A DNA stretch of 64,000 bases from Streptomyces sp. HNM0574 (GTDB lineage: Bacteria > Actinomycetota > Actinomycetes > Streptomycetales > Streptomycetaceae), in the NCBI RefSeq assembly GCF_012726235.1, contig NZ_JAASAH010000010.1:163963-227962 (forward strand), written 5' to 3'. Under the pieces are notes generated by a model. It searched no databases. It was given only the letters and a program-made list of their open reading frames with translations, and was not told the DNA's origin. The position numbers and the translations under genes are program-made. Position 1 is the first letter of the stretch. Each line of letters opens with the position of its first letter. Positions 24,436-33,457 of this stretch are shown one piece after another.

Positions 24436-25463
24436 TGAGCACCGACCACAGCACCACCCGGATCGCGACCACCCGGCTCGGCACGGACGGACCCGTGACC
24501 GGCGTCCAGGGACTCGGCTGCATGGGCATGAACTTCGGCTACGGCCCGACCGACGCCGACGAGGCCCGCGCCACCCTGGAGCGCGCCCTGGAACTGGGCG
24601 TCACCCTCTTCGACACGGCCGACATGTACGGCTCCGGGGAGAACGAGAAGTTCCTCTCGCCGTTCTTCCGCGCCCACCGCGAAGAGCTGCTGGTGGCAAC
24701 GAAGTTCGGGATCGTGCTCGACCCGGAGGACCCCTCCCGGCGCACGGTCAGGAACGACACCGCGCACATCCGGAAGTCCGTCGAGGGCAGCCTGGCCCGG
24801 CTCGGCATCGACACCATCGACCTCTACTACATGCACCGCATCGACCCCGAGATCCCGATCGAGGAGACCGTCGGGACCATGGCCGAACTCGTGGCCGAGG
24901 GGAAGGTGCGCCGTCTCGGGCTGAGCGAGGTCACCGGGGACGAACTGCGCAGGGCGCACGCCGTGCACCCGATTTCCGCGCTCCAGTCGGAGTGGTCGCT
25001 CTTCTCCCGTGACGTGGAGCGGACCGCGGTGCCCGCCGCGAAGGAACTGGGCGTCGTCTTCGTGCCGTACTCGCCGCTGGGACGGGGCTTCCTGACCGGT
25101 TCCTTCGTCGCCGCCGACAAGGAACTCACCAGCGGCGACTCGCGGCGCACCATGCCCCGCTTCTCCGGGGACAACGCGGCCGCCAACGCGGCGCTGCTGG
25201 AGCCGGTGCGGAAGCTGGCGGAGCGCAGGGGCGCCACGCTCGGCCAGATCGCGCTCGCCTGGGTCCAGCAGCAGGCGACGCTGCGGGACATGACCGTCGT
25301 GCCGATCCCGGGCACCCGCAAGCGCAGCCGCCTGGCGGAGAACACCGCGGCCACCCGCATCGAACTGGACGCCGAGGAGCTGGCGTTGCTCGACCCGATC
25401 GCGGACAGCGTGCGGGGCGGACGCTACGCCGACCCCAAGTTCACCTCGGCGGGCCGCGAGTAG
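24435..25463 (+). CDS. aldo/keto reductase
   Basis: 342 residues, TIM-barrel. All four catalytic residues can be placed: Asp in LFDTADMYG, Tyr in the same motif, Lys in LLVATKFGIVL, and His in LYYMHRIDPE. NADPH-binding elements near the C-terminus include VVPIPGTRKRSRLAEN. This is the YhdN/Tas-like AKR11/12-type branch, which reduces aldehydes and ketones, often reactive carbonyls. It is translationally coupled to the MerR regulator. It ends at a 46-bp palindrome shared with the convergent acyltransferase. Confidence 0.94.
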   Translation: MSTDHSTTRIATTRLGTDGPVTGVQGLGCMGMNFGYGPTDADEARATLERALELGVTLFDTADMYGSGENEKFLSPFFRAHREELLVATKFGIVLDPEDPSRRTVRNDTAHIRKSVEGSLARLGIDTIDLYYMHRIDPEIPIEETVGTMAELVAEGKVRRLGLSEVTGDELRRAHAVHPISALQSEWSLFSRDVERTAVPAAKELGVVFVPYSPLGRGFLTGSFVAADKELTSGDSRRTMPRFSGDNAAANAALLEPVRKLAERRGATLGQIALAWVQQQATLRDMTVVPIPGTRKRSRLAENTAATRIELDAEELALLDPIADSVRGGRYADPKFTSAGRE

Positions 25464-25468
25464 CCGGC

Positions 25469-25514
25469 GCACGGCGGCCGTGCCTCCGTCCGGACGGAGG
25501 CACGGCCGCCGTGC
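25469..25514. terminator. 46-bp perfect palindrome, bidirectional terminator
   Basis: Two 23-bp arms (25469-25491 and 25492-25514) abut with no spacer; the RNA hairpin would open a few central pairs as a loop. It lies between the convergent aldo-keto reductase and acyltransferase genes. Confidence 0.8.
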
Positions 25515-25519
25515 CGGGT

Positions 25520-26749
25520 TCACACCACGGCGACGGCGTACACGGCGAAGCCGGCCGCCAGCGCCGCCACCGTGCCGCGCACCCGGGGCGCCGTCCGCCA
25601 CGGTGCGTCGAAGTGGCGGGTGAGGCGGGCGACGGCGGCGAGGGACAGCGCGAAGACCGGCAGCCACGCCAGCCGTGCCACCAGCCAGGCCGGGCCGTCG
25701 GGCGCGGAGGTGAGGCCGCCGACGGTGCCCAGGGGCGAACTCGGCACCGCCACCGCGAGCATGGCCGTCTGGTGCCAGCAGAGGACGGTCATCGCGCACA
25801 GGTTGACGGCCACCACGGGCGCCCACAGCGCGGGCCTGCGCAGCAGCGCGGCCAGCCGGTCGCGGAGCAGGACCGCGGCGCCGCACTGGACGGCGGCCAG
25901 CGCGAGCACCAGCAGCGACGGCGGATGGGAGTTGGTCCGCGCCTCCCCGGGGACGCCCACCATCGACGCCGGGTAGTGGAAGACGAGCAGCAGCACCGCG
26001 AAGAGCGCCGCGCCCCCGCCGAGCAGCAGCGCCCCCGAGCGCCGCGAGAGCCGTCCCGTCCCCCAGGACACGCCGAGTTGGTAGGCGAAGAGCCAGCCGG
26101 GCAGCAGGTTCACCAGGCCGGTCCAGGCGGGGACGGCCGCCGCGAGGGGTCCGTACCGCAGGAAGTCGACGACGGCGACGGTGGCCAGGAGCGGGGCGGC
26201 GGCCCAGCCGCCCATGCGCGCGGCGGCCCGGACGCAGAGCGGGGTGAGCGCCGTGACGCCGGCGTACACGGCGACGAACCACAGCGGCTGGACGACGAGT
26301 ACGGCCGACGTCCGCAGCGTGGCCCTCGGCACCCCGCTCAGGGCGAGCACCGGGATCAGCACGGCCCAGACGGCGGTCACCCCGAGCACCGGACGGCCCA
26401 GGCGGACCAGTCGGGCCCGCAGCCACAGCGCCGTGCTCTGCCCGCGCGCGAGCGCGCGGCGGTGGGAGTGCACCGAGGAAGCGCCGCCCACCAGGAAGAA
26501 CAGGCCCAGGAGTTGGAGCGCCCAGCTGGCCGGTGCCAGGAGGGGCAGCGCGCCGAGCGGGCTGGCGTTGTGCAGCGCGCCGTCCGCGTCCCGGGTGAAG
26601 CCGCCGACCAGCCAGTGACCGGTGGGCACCGCGAGCAGCGCCAGGGCACGCAGCCCGTCCACGGCCCGGTCCCGGTCCGCCGGCGTCCGCGCGTCCACCG
26701 CGCGGGCGGCGGTCCGGAGCCGGGTGAGCAGGGCGGCGTCAGAGGCCAT
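25520..26749 (-). CDS. membrane acyltransferase-3-like protein
   Basis: 409 residues from ATG 26749, which overlaps the upstream hydrolase by 11 bp. The opening RDRAVDGLRALALLAVPTGHWL resembles acyltransferase-3 proteins (normally R-x10-H; here the His is present in TGHW). About ten hydrophobic segments follow, for example LLGLFFLVGGASSVHSHRRA and VAVNLCAMTVLCWHQTAML. Such enzymes move acyl groups from CoA to sugars or lipids at the membrane. The coupled DUF1023 hydrolase suggests a joint role in modifying an extracellular acylated molecule, but this is inference. Confidence 0.75.
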   Translation of the reverse strand: MASDAALLTRLRTAARAVDARTPADRDRAVDGLRALALLAVPTGHWLVGGFTRDADGALHNASPLGALPLLAPASWALQLLGLFFLVGGASSVHSHRRALARGQSTALWLRARLVRLGRPVLGVTAVWAVLIPVLALSGVPRATLRTSAVLVVQPLWFVAVYAGVTALTPLCVRAAARMGGWAAAPLLATVAVVDFLRYGPLAAAVPAWTGLVNLLPGWLFAYQLGVSWGTGRLSRRSGALLLGGGAALFAVLLLVFHYPASMVGVPGEARTNSHPPSLLVLALAAVQCGAAVLLRDRLAALLRRPALWAPVVAVNLCAMTVLCWHQTAMLAVAVPSSPLGTVGGLTSAPDGPAWLVARLAWLPVFALSLAAVARLTRHFDAPWRTAPRVRGTVAALAAGFAVYAVAVV

Positions 26750-27917
26750 CGGTGCACCCCCGCGCCGCACAGTGCACCGCTTCGTACGAACCGAGCGTCA
26801 CCGAGGCGAAGTTGGCGAGGGACGCCGTGCCGGGGCGGAGGTAGCCGGTGTGGCCCCGCGCGCCGTCGGCGGAGAGGACGCGCGCCCCGAAGCCGGGGTC
26901 GGTCGGCGCCGTTCCGTGCCCCAGCCCGAGGAGGCGGACGCCGGGGACGTGGCTGATCCAGTCGTCCTCCGCGCGCGCCGCCCACACCGGGACGGGGGTG
27001 CCGAGCGCGGCGGCGGAGCGGGCGCCCGTACCGGGGGAGCCGAACAGGACGAGGCCGGCGGCGTCTTCGGCGGTGACCGTGTGGGCGGCGGCGCCGCAGA
27101 CCACCGAGCCGTAGCTGTGGCACAGCACCGTGGGCGCGGCGACGTCCGCGGCCGAGAGCCCGCGGAGGAAGCGGGCCAGCCGGGGCGCGCCCGCCTCGGC
27201 GAGCCGGGCCGTGGCCGCGTCGGGGCCCAGGCCCACCGGCGTGGTGTACCCGGTCCACGCGACGACGGCCGTACGGGCCCCGGCCCGGTGCTCCGTCGCA
27301 CGGTGCAGGGATTGGGCCATTCCGGCCGGGGTGCCGTACCGGTTGGGCCCCCGGCGGTCGTAGGTGCCGAGGTCGATGTCCGAACCGGGCACGATCACGG
27401 CGGTGTGCCGTGCGGTGCTCAACTCCCCGTAGGCCTCGGCGACTTGGCCCCTTCCGCGCGGGTCGAAGGCGAGGATGCGGCGTCCGGGGGCCAGCAGCGA
27501 GGCGTAGCGCCGGACCGCGCTTCGGGCCTTGTGGCGTTCCTCCGTGCCGCGGGAGAGGTCCTCGGCGGTGGCCCGTGCGCGGCGCAGTGCGTTCCGCAGT
27601 GCGCTCCGGTTCGCCTCGTACCGCAGGCGGACGGGGGCGCCGTCCAGATTGCCGACGACGAGCGGGTGACGGTGGGCGAGGGCGTGCCGCTCGGTGCCGT
27701 CGAGCCGGGCGAAGTACGCCGCGACCCGCTCCGGCCGGGCCGTCGCCGGGTCGGGGAGCCGCTGCCCCGGTGAGCCCTCCGCGCGCCAGGCCGCGGTACC
27801 CGGCGGCGGCCCCGTGACGGCGGTCTGCGCCGAACCGGCCGCCCAGCCCGTTGTCCCCGTCACCGCGACGCATGCCAGCGCCACCGTGGCCAGGGTGCGC
27901 CTGAGACGCTTCGTCAT
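26739..27917 (-). CDS. secreted alpha/beta hydrolase, DUF1023 family (copy 1)
   Basis: 392 residues. It has an N-terminal signal peptide (KRLRRTLATVALACVAVTG, cleavage near residue 28). The DUF1023 catalytic region has the nucleophile in VLCHSYGSVVCGAAA (about residue 247), the acid in RAEDDWISHVP and the His in RGHTGYLRPG. Also present is the family motif RILAFDPRGRGQVAEAYGEL. It is a close paralogue of the protein at 31254, with matching blocks throughout (HPLVVGNLDGAPVRLRYEAN against YPLVVGNLSGAPTELRYDAN). The likely activity is an extracellular esterase or lipase. Coupled to the acyltransferase gene. Confidence 0.88.
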   Translation of the reverse strand: MTKRLRRTLATVALACVAVTGTTGWAAGSAQTAVTGPPPGTAAWRAEGSPGQRLPDPATARPERVAAYFARLDGTERHALAHRHPLVVGNLDGAPVRLRYEANRSALRNALRRARATAEDLSRGTEERHKARSAVRRYASLLAPGRRILAFDPRGRGQVAEAYGELSTARHTAVIVPGSDIDLGTYDRRGPNRYGTPAGMAQSLHRATEHRAGARTAVVAWTGYTTPVGLGPDAATARLAEAGAPRLARFLRGLSAADVAAPTVLCHSYGSVVCGAAAHTVTAEDAAGLVLFGSPGTGARSAAALGTPVPVWAARAEDDWISHVPGVRLLGLGHGTAPTDPGFGARVLSADGARGHTGYLRPGTASLANFASVTLGSYEAVHCAARGCTDGL

Positions 27918-28121
27918 CGTGCTGCTCCCTCCTGCGGCCGCCGGGGAATCCGGCCGCCGTGCGGAAGGGAGCGTGCGGTGACGAAGCGGTACGCCGCGTC
28001 ACACCGGGGAGCCAACTCCCCACTGATACCGGGGTACTGGCCGGCCACCCGGCCTCCTCCCGGAGGGGGACCACCGGGCGTCGTCCCCGCGACGGAGCAA
28101 CTCGCCGCACTCCACGAGGCG

Positions 28122-28802
28122 TTACCCCTCTCCCGGTGACACGAGCCCCGACTCGTAGGCGAAGACCACGGCCTGGGCCCGGTCCCGCAGACGGAGCTTG
28201 CCGAGGATGCGGCTGACGTGCGTCTTCACCGTCTGCTCGGCCAGGACGAGCGAGCCGGCGATCTCGATGTTGGACTGGCCCCGGGCGACCAGCACCAGCA
28301 CCTCGGTCTCGCGTTCGGTGAGCCCGTTCAGCCGGAGCGCCTGCCCGGAGGGCGGGGCAGAGGGCCGCTGCCGGGCGAAGTCGGCGATCAGGCGCCGGGT
28401 GACGGACGGCGCCAGCAGCGCCTCGCCCTCGGCCACCACGCGGACGGCGGCGATGAGATCGGCCGGCGGCGCGTCCTTGAGCAGGAAGCCGCTGGCCCCG
28501 GCGCGCAGCGCCTCGTAGACGTAGTCGTCCAGATCGAAGGTCGTCAGCATCAGGACCTTGGGCCGGTGCGTCACACCGGGCGGCGGTTCGAGCAGTTCCC
28601 GTGCGGCCCGGAGCCCGTCCATCTCGGGCATCCGGACGTCCATGAGGACGACGTCGGGGTGCACCTGGCGGCTGACCTCCACGCCGCGCGCCCCGTCCGG
28701 TGCCTCCCCGACCACGTCGATGTCGGTCTGGGCGGCCAGCAGCGCGGCGAAGCCGGCCCGCACCATGGCCTGGTCGTCGACGATGATCACGCGCGTGGTC
28801 AT
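28122..28802 (-). CDS. NarL/FixJ-type response regulator
   Basis: 226 residues. Receiver domain: acidic pair in RVIIVDDQAMVRAG, phospho-acceptor Asp in PDVVLMDVRMPEMDG (about residue 56), Lys in GFLLKDAPP. C-terminal LuxR-type HTH (about residues 155-215): LTERETEVLVLVARGQSNIE, AEQTVKTHVSRILGKLRLRD. The start overlaps the kinase stop as ATGA, a cognate pair. Transcription factor activated by phosphorylation; its targets may include the flanking hydrolase genes, but no site can be named. Confidence 0.94.
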   Translation of the reverse strand: MTTRVIIVDDQAMVRAGFAALLAAQTDIDVVGEAPDGARGVEVSRQVHPDVVLMDVRMPEMDGLRAARELLEPPPGVTHRPKVLMLTTFDLDDYVYEALRAGASGFLLKDAPPADLIAAVRVVAEGEALLAPSVTRRLIADFARQRPSAPPSGQALRLNGLTERETEVLVLVARGQSNIEIAGSLVLAEQTVKTHVSRILGKLRLRDRAQAVVFAYESGLVSPGEG

Positions 28803-30148
28803 GTGGCGGAGTGTTCCTTCCCGTTGGCGGGGATGCCGGCCGTGACGCGGAAACCGCCCTCCGGCAGCGGCCCCGCGTCGACGCTGCCGCCGACCAGCCG
28901 GACCCGTTCCCGCATGCCGACCAGCCCGTGGCCGGTGCCCGCCGTCTCCAGCGGGGCCTGCGGGGGCGCGGGCGAGGGCCCGTTGACGACGAGGACCCGC
29001 ACGGAACCGGCGCCTCCGTCGTCACTCTCCTCGACCGTGACGCGGGTGGCGGCACCGGGAGCGTGCCGTACGACGTTGGCCAGCGCCTCCTGCACGATGC
29101 GGTACACCGACAGCTGCACCGTCTGCGGCAGCTCCGACAGGCCCTCCCCGACGGACAGTTCGGTGGGCACGCCGGCCCGTACCGTGGCCTCCACCAGCTG
29201 CGCCAGCCGGTCGAGCCCCGGCTGCGGCGCCCGCTCCCCGGACGCCTCCTCGCTCCGCAGGACGCCGAGCAGCCGGCGCATCTCGGACAGCGACTCCCGC
29301 GCGGTCTCCGCGATCGTGCCGAACTCCTCCCGCGCGGACGGCGGCAGACCGGCCAGACGGTAGGGCGCGCTGTCCGCCTGCACGGTGATGACGGACATGT
29401 GGTGCGCCACGACGTCGTGCAGTTCACGGGCGATGCGGGCGCGTTCCTCCAGCACCGTGCGCCGGGCCCGTTCGGCTTCGCTGATGGTCTCCTGCGCGGC
29501 CAGCCGCCGCTGTGCGTCGGCCCGTTCACGCAAGGAGGCGCCCAGCAGCAGCACCGCGCCGCTGAGGACGACCAGCAGGACGCCGGTGCCGTCGCCGCGG
29601 TCCTGCCCGACGAAGCCCAGGGCGACGGAGAGCGCCGCCGTCACCAGCCACACGGCGAGGACCGTACGGCGCCGCTCCCGCAGGGACAGCGCGAGGCACA
29701 GCGCGAGATAGCCCACGATCACCATCGGGGTCCACGGCCACGGACGGGCCGGTTCCAGCGACGATTTGAGCAGGACGAGGGCGCCGAGCAGATCGGCGGT
29801 GACCACGATCCACCAGGCGGGCAGCGGCCGTGTGACGGCCAGCAGCAGCGGCGCGCTCTGCGCCACGGCCAGCGCCCCCGCGAGCCCGCCGCCGACGCCG
29901 TACTCCCCGGCGAGCACCTGCGTGGTGACGGGGATCAGTGTGGCGACGAGGCCGACGGCGAGCACGTACGGCAGCAGCCGCAGCCAGGAGCGGGAGGAGC
30001 CGGAGAGGAGCGGTGCGGTGGAGCGCGCGGGGGTGGCGAGAGCGGCACCGAAGGTGCGCAGGCCCTCGCGCGCGGCGCGCCCCGCGCGGGCCCGTACGGG
30101 CGGGGGCGGAGCGTTCGGCGGGCCCGGAGGCGGAGGTGTGGTGGTCAT
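28799..30148 (-). CDS. sensor histidine kinase (HisKA_3 class)
   Basis: 449 residues. A Pro-rich N-terminus is followed by about five or six membrane segments (residues 50-220) with short loops, so the signal is probably sensed within the membrane. HisKA_3 dimerisation helix with the phospho-acceptor His: RARIARELHDVVAHHMSVI (about residue 243). HATPase domain: N-box IVQEALANVVRHAPG and G-box GTGHGLVGMRERVRL. A TACGCT hexamer nine bases upstream of the ATG could be its -10. Partner of the overlapping response regulator. Confidence 0.94.
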   Translation of the reverse strand: MTTTPPPPGPPNAPPPPVRARAGRAAREGLRTFGAALATPARSTAPLLSGSSRSWLRLLPYVLAVGLVATLIPVTTQVLAGEYGVGGGLAGALAVAQSAPLLLAVTRPLPAWWIVVTADLLGALVLLKSSLEPARPWPWTPMVIVGYLALCLALSLRERRRTVLAVWLVTAALSVALGFVGQDRGDGTGVLLVVLSGAVLLLGASLRERADAQRRLAAQETISEAERARRTVLEERARIARELHDVVAHHMSVITVQADSAPYRLAGLPPSAREEFGTIAETARESLSEMRRLLGVLRSEEASGERAPQPGLDRLAQLVEATVRAGVPTELSVGEGLSELPQTVQLSVYRIVQEALANVVRHAPGAATRVTVEESDDGGAGSVRVLVVNGPSPAPPQAPLETAGTGHGLVGMRERVRLVGGSVDAGPLPEGGFRVTAGIPANGKEHSAT

Positions 30149-30312
30149 CTCCGGGCCAGCGTAGGGCGCGGGCGCCCGCCCCGGCGTCCTGCCCGAGTAC
30201 CGCTCGGCACCCCCTACGACGGTAGGGGGTGGACTACGGCTGCCCCGCTCCGGAGGAGCCGGAGCGAGGACGGGACGGAGACGCGGTCCGACCGGAGGGG
30301 GACGGGCAACGC

Positions 30313-31197
30313 TCAGAGTTCGGCGAGGAGTTCGGCCTTCTTCTCCGTGAATTCGTCGTCCGTGAGGAGCCCCGCCTCGTGCAGTTCGCCGAGGTGGCGG
30401 ATCCTTTCAGCGATGTCGGCGGGATCGGGCCGCGCGGGCGGTCCCGCGGCGGCAGGAGCGGTGGCGGGCGCGGTCTCGCGGGCCGGCGCGGGCTCGGCTG
30501 CGCGTACGGCCTCCAGCACCGAAGCGGCGAACGGCAGCGACTCGTGCACCAGCCCGTACCCCAGCCCGAACACCACGGTGGCCGGGTCCCGGTCGACCTC
30601 GCCGGGGGCCTCGGTGCCCCGCACCCGCAGCCGCAGATGCCCGCCGGCGACCTCGGGGGAGCGCCAGTCCACGCCGTCCAGCTCGTCCACGGGGAAGGAC
30701 TGGTCGCCCGCCTTCCACTTGGCCGAGGACGCGCCTGTCCAGAACCAGCGGAAGGAGACGGCCCGCCCGTCGAAGCTCGCCTTGCCGTCGTACGCCTTGA
30801 AGCTCAGCGGTGGTGGAGGCGCGGCGACCAGATGTCGTTCCGCGGGCTCGGCCGCGTACGGGCCGAGTACCGCGCGCAGTTCCGTCGCGTAGTACTCGGC
30901 GAGTGTCTCCCGCTCCGCCGGAAGGACCAGACGGTAGGGATCGTTGCCCTCCTTCAGCTGGCCCTCGGCCGCTTCCAGCAGGGGATCGGCGCCTGCGCGC
31001 GGTACGGCGCGCAGGACGACAGTGCCGCGTTTTCCTCCCGGCGAGAGCTCGACCGCGCTCAGCGCCTCGTACGGAATACGCCGCTCTCCGAGCACATGGA
31101 AGAGCTTCGGCGTGCGGATCCCCCGTTCGAAGCGGATGAGCACGGAGTCCGAGTCGAACTCCCAGGTGGAGTGAATTCCAGCCAGTACGTCACCCAT
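30313..31197 (-). CDS. DUF4429 protein with C-terminal SHOCT domain
   Basis: 294 residues from ATG 31197. This start is preferred over two upstream ATGs because a -10 hexamer TACGAT (complement of 31205-31210) lies seven bases before it. Two DUF4429-type beta-rich repeats can be seen, starting GDVLAGIHSTWEFDSDSVLI and SFKAYDGKASFDGRAVSFRW. A Pro/Ala-rich linker follows, then the SHOCT motif IRHLGELHEAGLLTDDEFTE and KKAELLAEL. SHOCT domains are short helical oligomerisation elements. It is a soluble protein, common in Streptomyces, with no known function. Confidence 0.87.
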   Translation of the reverse strand: MGDVLAGIHSTWEFDSDSVLIRFERGIRTPKLFHVLGERRIPYEALSAVELSPGGKRGTVVLRAVPRAGADPLLEAAEGQLKEGNDPYRLVLPAERETLAEYYATELRAVLGPYAAEPAERHLVAAPPPPLSFKAYDGKASFDGRAVSFRWFWTGASSAKWKAGDQSFPVDELDGVDWRSPEVAGGHLRLRVRGTEAPGEVDRDPATVVFGLGYGLVHESLPFAASVLEAVRAAEPAPARETAPATAPAAAGPPARPDPADIAERIRHLGELHEAGLLTDDEFTEKKAELLAEL

Positions 31198-31253
31198 GTG
31201 GGCCATCGTATGCAAGAGCCGCCCGCACGTCCCCCTTCATGGCGCGACGTGCG

Positions 31254-32495
31254 TCAATCAGTGGCGGCAGTGCAGTCCGGGTCGTCCGTGGCGCAGTCGA
31301 CACCGGGGGACGAACCGACCCCGATGGCGGCGAAATTGGCCAGGCTTCCGGTCCCCGGAACGAAATATCCGGTGTGCCCGTCGGAGCCCTCGGCCGAGAG
31401 GCGGCGGGCGCCGAAGGCGGGGGAGACGGGGTCGGCGCCGTGTCCGAGACCGCCGAACTCCATGTGCGGCACGTCCGCGATCCAGTCGTCGTCGTCCCGC
31501 GTCGCCCACACCCGGGCCCGGGTGTCCAGCGCCTCGGCGCTGTCGGCCCGCATGCCGGGGCTCCCGGCGACGGCGATGTCGGTGACCCGCGGCGACAGGT
31601 CGTCGGCCGCGACGCCGCAGACCACCGAGCCGTAGCTGTGGCAGAACAGCGAGGCCCGCGAGGAGCCCGGCAGGTCGTCCCGCACGAAGTCGGTGAGCCG
31701 CTCCGCGCCGTCCTGCGCCATCTCACCGGAGGCGGCGTCCACCCCGAGCCCCACGGGAGCGGTGTAGTCGGCCCAGGCGACGGTGGCGGTACGGACGTCG
31801 GGACGCGTCTGGCGCTGTTCCTTCTGCAGCGACTTGGCCATGCCGACCGGCGCCGAGTAGGCGCGCTTGGACTTCTCGAACGTCAGCAGCTCGGTGTCCA
31901 CACCCGGCACGACGACGGAGACCCGCTGGGCCTTGTCGAGGTCGCCGAAGACCTCGGCGGCGCGGCCGCGTCCCGTCGGGTCGAAGGCGAGGATCTGCCG
32001 GCCCGGCTTCAGCATCGACTCGAAGCGGTGCATCCGGCGCCCGGCCTTGTGCCGGCCGTCGTCGGTGAGCCGTTCGTCCGCCGTCCGCTTCCGCTCGGTG
32101 TCCCGCGCCTGTTCCAGCGCGGTGCGGTTGGCGTCGTAGCGCAGCTCGGTGGGGGCTCCGGAGAGGTTGCCCACGACGAGCGGATAGCGGTCGGCGAGGG
32201 TCTGCCGCTGGGCCGCCGTCAGGGAGTGGAAGAAGCGGGCGATGCCGCTCGCGGACTCCTCCACACCCGGCAGCGCACGGCCGCCGATGCTGCCCTTCTC
32301 CCACGCCTGCACCGCCGCCGCCCGTGGACCCTGGGCGCCGTCGTGCTTGCGGATGGCCGTCCAGCCGGTGGTGGCCAGCAGCACGAGGATCACCGCCAGC
32401 GTGAGCAGTACGCGCCAGGCGGTGATGCCGGTGCCGCCCTCGGAGGGGAAGCCGGACCCGGACAGGGGGTTGCCGAATGCGGAGAAGGAAGTCAC
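31254..32495 (-). CDS. membrane-anchored alpha/beta hydrolase, DUF1023 family (copy 2)
   Basis: 413 residues from GTG 32495, with a TAGGGT hexamer nine bases upstream. There is a single N-terminal membrane segment (WRVLLTLAVILVLLATTGWT, about residues 27-46) without an obvious cleavage site, unlike copy 1. The catalytic region matches copy 1: ASLFCHSYGSVVCGVAADD (nucleophile), TRDDDDWIADVP (acid) and SDGHTGYFVPGTGS (His). RILAFDP of copy 1 becomes QILAFDPTGRGRAAEVFGDL. The C-terminus has extra cysteines (VDCATDDPDCTAATD). The two copies bracket the two-component system and DUF4429 gene, pointing to an old local duplication. Confidence 0.88.
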   Translation of the reverse strand: MTSFSAFGNPLSGSGFPSEGGTGITAWRVLLTLAVILVLLATTGWTAIRKHDGAQGPRAAAVQAWEKGSIGGRALPGVEESASGIARFFHSLTAAQRQTLADRYPLVVGNLSGAPTELRYDANRTALEQARDTERKRTADERLTDDGRHKAGRRMHRFESMLKPGRQILAFDPTGRGRAAEVFGDLDKAQRVSVVVPGVDTELLTFEKSKRAYSAPVGMAKSLQKEQRQTRPDVRTATVAWADYTAPVGLGVDAASGEMAQDGAERLTDFVRDDLPGSSRASLFCHSYGSVVCGVAADDLSPRVTDIAVAGSPGMRADSAEALDTRARVWATRDDDDWIADVPHMEFGGLGHGADPVSPAFGARRLSAEGSDGHTGYFVPGTGSLANFAAIGVGSSPGVDCATDDPDCTAATD

Positions 32496-32690
32496 TGAGG
32501 GGACACCCTAGGAGACGACGGCGCGTGTTCGGGCATCCGGTGAGCGGTCTCACGTTTCAGCGCGGGTAATTGGACCAAATCCGGCGTAAGTGCTGCGACT
32601 CGTGACGCTCCGCAGCCGTCGTGCGGGGAGCTTCCGTAGCGGTGCGTGCACGCCGGAGCGGCTTCCGTCGCGCCCCCGGCGCGGCTCCCG

Positions 32691-33347
32691 CTACGGCGCC
32701 GCCGGTGACGGGGAGCCCGGCCGGGACGTCCGCCAGTCCTCGCCGAGCGCGGGCGTCAGGTGGTCGACGTAGGACTCGACGCTGCGGCGGGCCGATTCGA
32801 CGGTGATCTCGCCCGAGGCGCCCCAGCGGCGTCCCGCAGCGCGCATCACGCCGACGTAGGCGGCCACCAGGACGCGGGGGTGCGGGTCCTCGTCGAGGTC
32901 GACGCCCTCCCGGCGGGCGATCTCGGCGGCGAGCTGCTCCTCCATCTCCACCGAGTTCCGCAGGTGCGCGGCGACGAGCGAGGGGGTGGTCTCGATGATC
33001 TGCCACATCTGCATGTGGATCCGCAGCGGGACGATCTCCTGGATGGCCTCCCCGATGCTCTGCCAGGTCTCGTCGAGCGTGCGCCGCAGGACCTCGGCGG
33101 GGGGCTCGCCCGGCGGGCGCTCGCGGACGGCGGCCAGATACCGCTCGTCGATCAACGAGTGGAGGGCGAAGGCCACTTCCTCCTTGCTGGCGAAGTAGCG
33201 GAAGAAGGTGCGCTGCGAGACGTCCACCGCGTCGGCGATCTCGTCGACGGTGGTGGCGTCGTACCCCCGCGTGACGAACAGCTCCTGGGCGGCCCGGATG
33301 AGGGCGTCCCGAGTGCGCTGCTTCTTCCGTTCACGCAGTCCTGTCAC
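32691..33347 (-). CDS. TetR-family regulator, probable repressor of the divergent exporter
   Basis: 218 residues from GTG 33347 with GGAGGG upstream. HTH (about residues 5-55): KKQRTRDALIRAAQELFVTR, VDEIADAVDVSQRTFFRYFA, SKEEVAFALH. The C-terminal domain has the actinobacterial TetR pattern with IVPLRIHMQMWQIIETTPSL. It is divergent from an MFS drug exporter with 110 bp between starts, the standard repressor/efflux arrangement. The inducing ligand is probably a substrate of the pump. Confidence 0.92.
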   Translation of the reverse strand: MTGLRERKKQRTRDALIRAAQELFVTRGYDATTVDEIADAVDVSQRTFFRYFASKEEVAFALHSLIDERYLAAVRERPPGEPPAEVLRRTLDETWQSIGEAIQEIVPLRIHMQMWQIIETTPSLVAAHLRNSVEMEEQLAAEIARREGVDLDEDPHPRVLVAAYVGVMRAAGRRWGASGEITVESARRSVESYVDHLTPALGEDWRTSRPGSPSPAAP

Positions 33348-33422
33348 AGCTGGTCACCCTCCGATCGATGCTGCTCACGATACCTGTGAGCCACCTGACA
33401 CCTACCGACTAATAATTTGGTT

Positions 33423-33444
33423 TGTCAATTGTCAGTCGCTGTCA
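33423..33444. promoter_or_regulatory. TGTCA repeats in the tetR/MFS divergent promoter
   Basis: TGTCA occurs at 33423-33427, 33430-33434 and 33440-33444 in an AT-rich stretch. TTGTCA (33422-33427) can serve as the -35 of the exporter gene, with a weak -10 around 33445-33450. An opposed TGACA lies about 35 bp to the left. Candidate TetR operator overlapping the exporter promoter. Confidence 0.45.
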
Positions 33445-33457
33445 TTAACCTCGCCGC

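Noticed and set aside
23019..26426. A 1,135-codon open frame on the minus strand
   Set aside because: Only its last 272 codons (from ATG 23837) encode a real protein. The rest runs antisense to the merR and aldo-keto reductase genes and has no domain; long shadow frames are expected at this GC content.
26377..29529. A 1,050-codon minus-strand frame
   Set aside because: It overlaps the histidine kinase, response regulator and hydrolase genes in another frame, is Arg/Pro-rich and has no motif.
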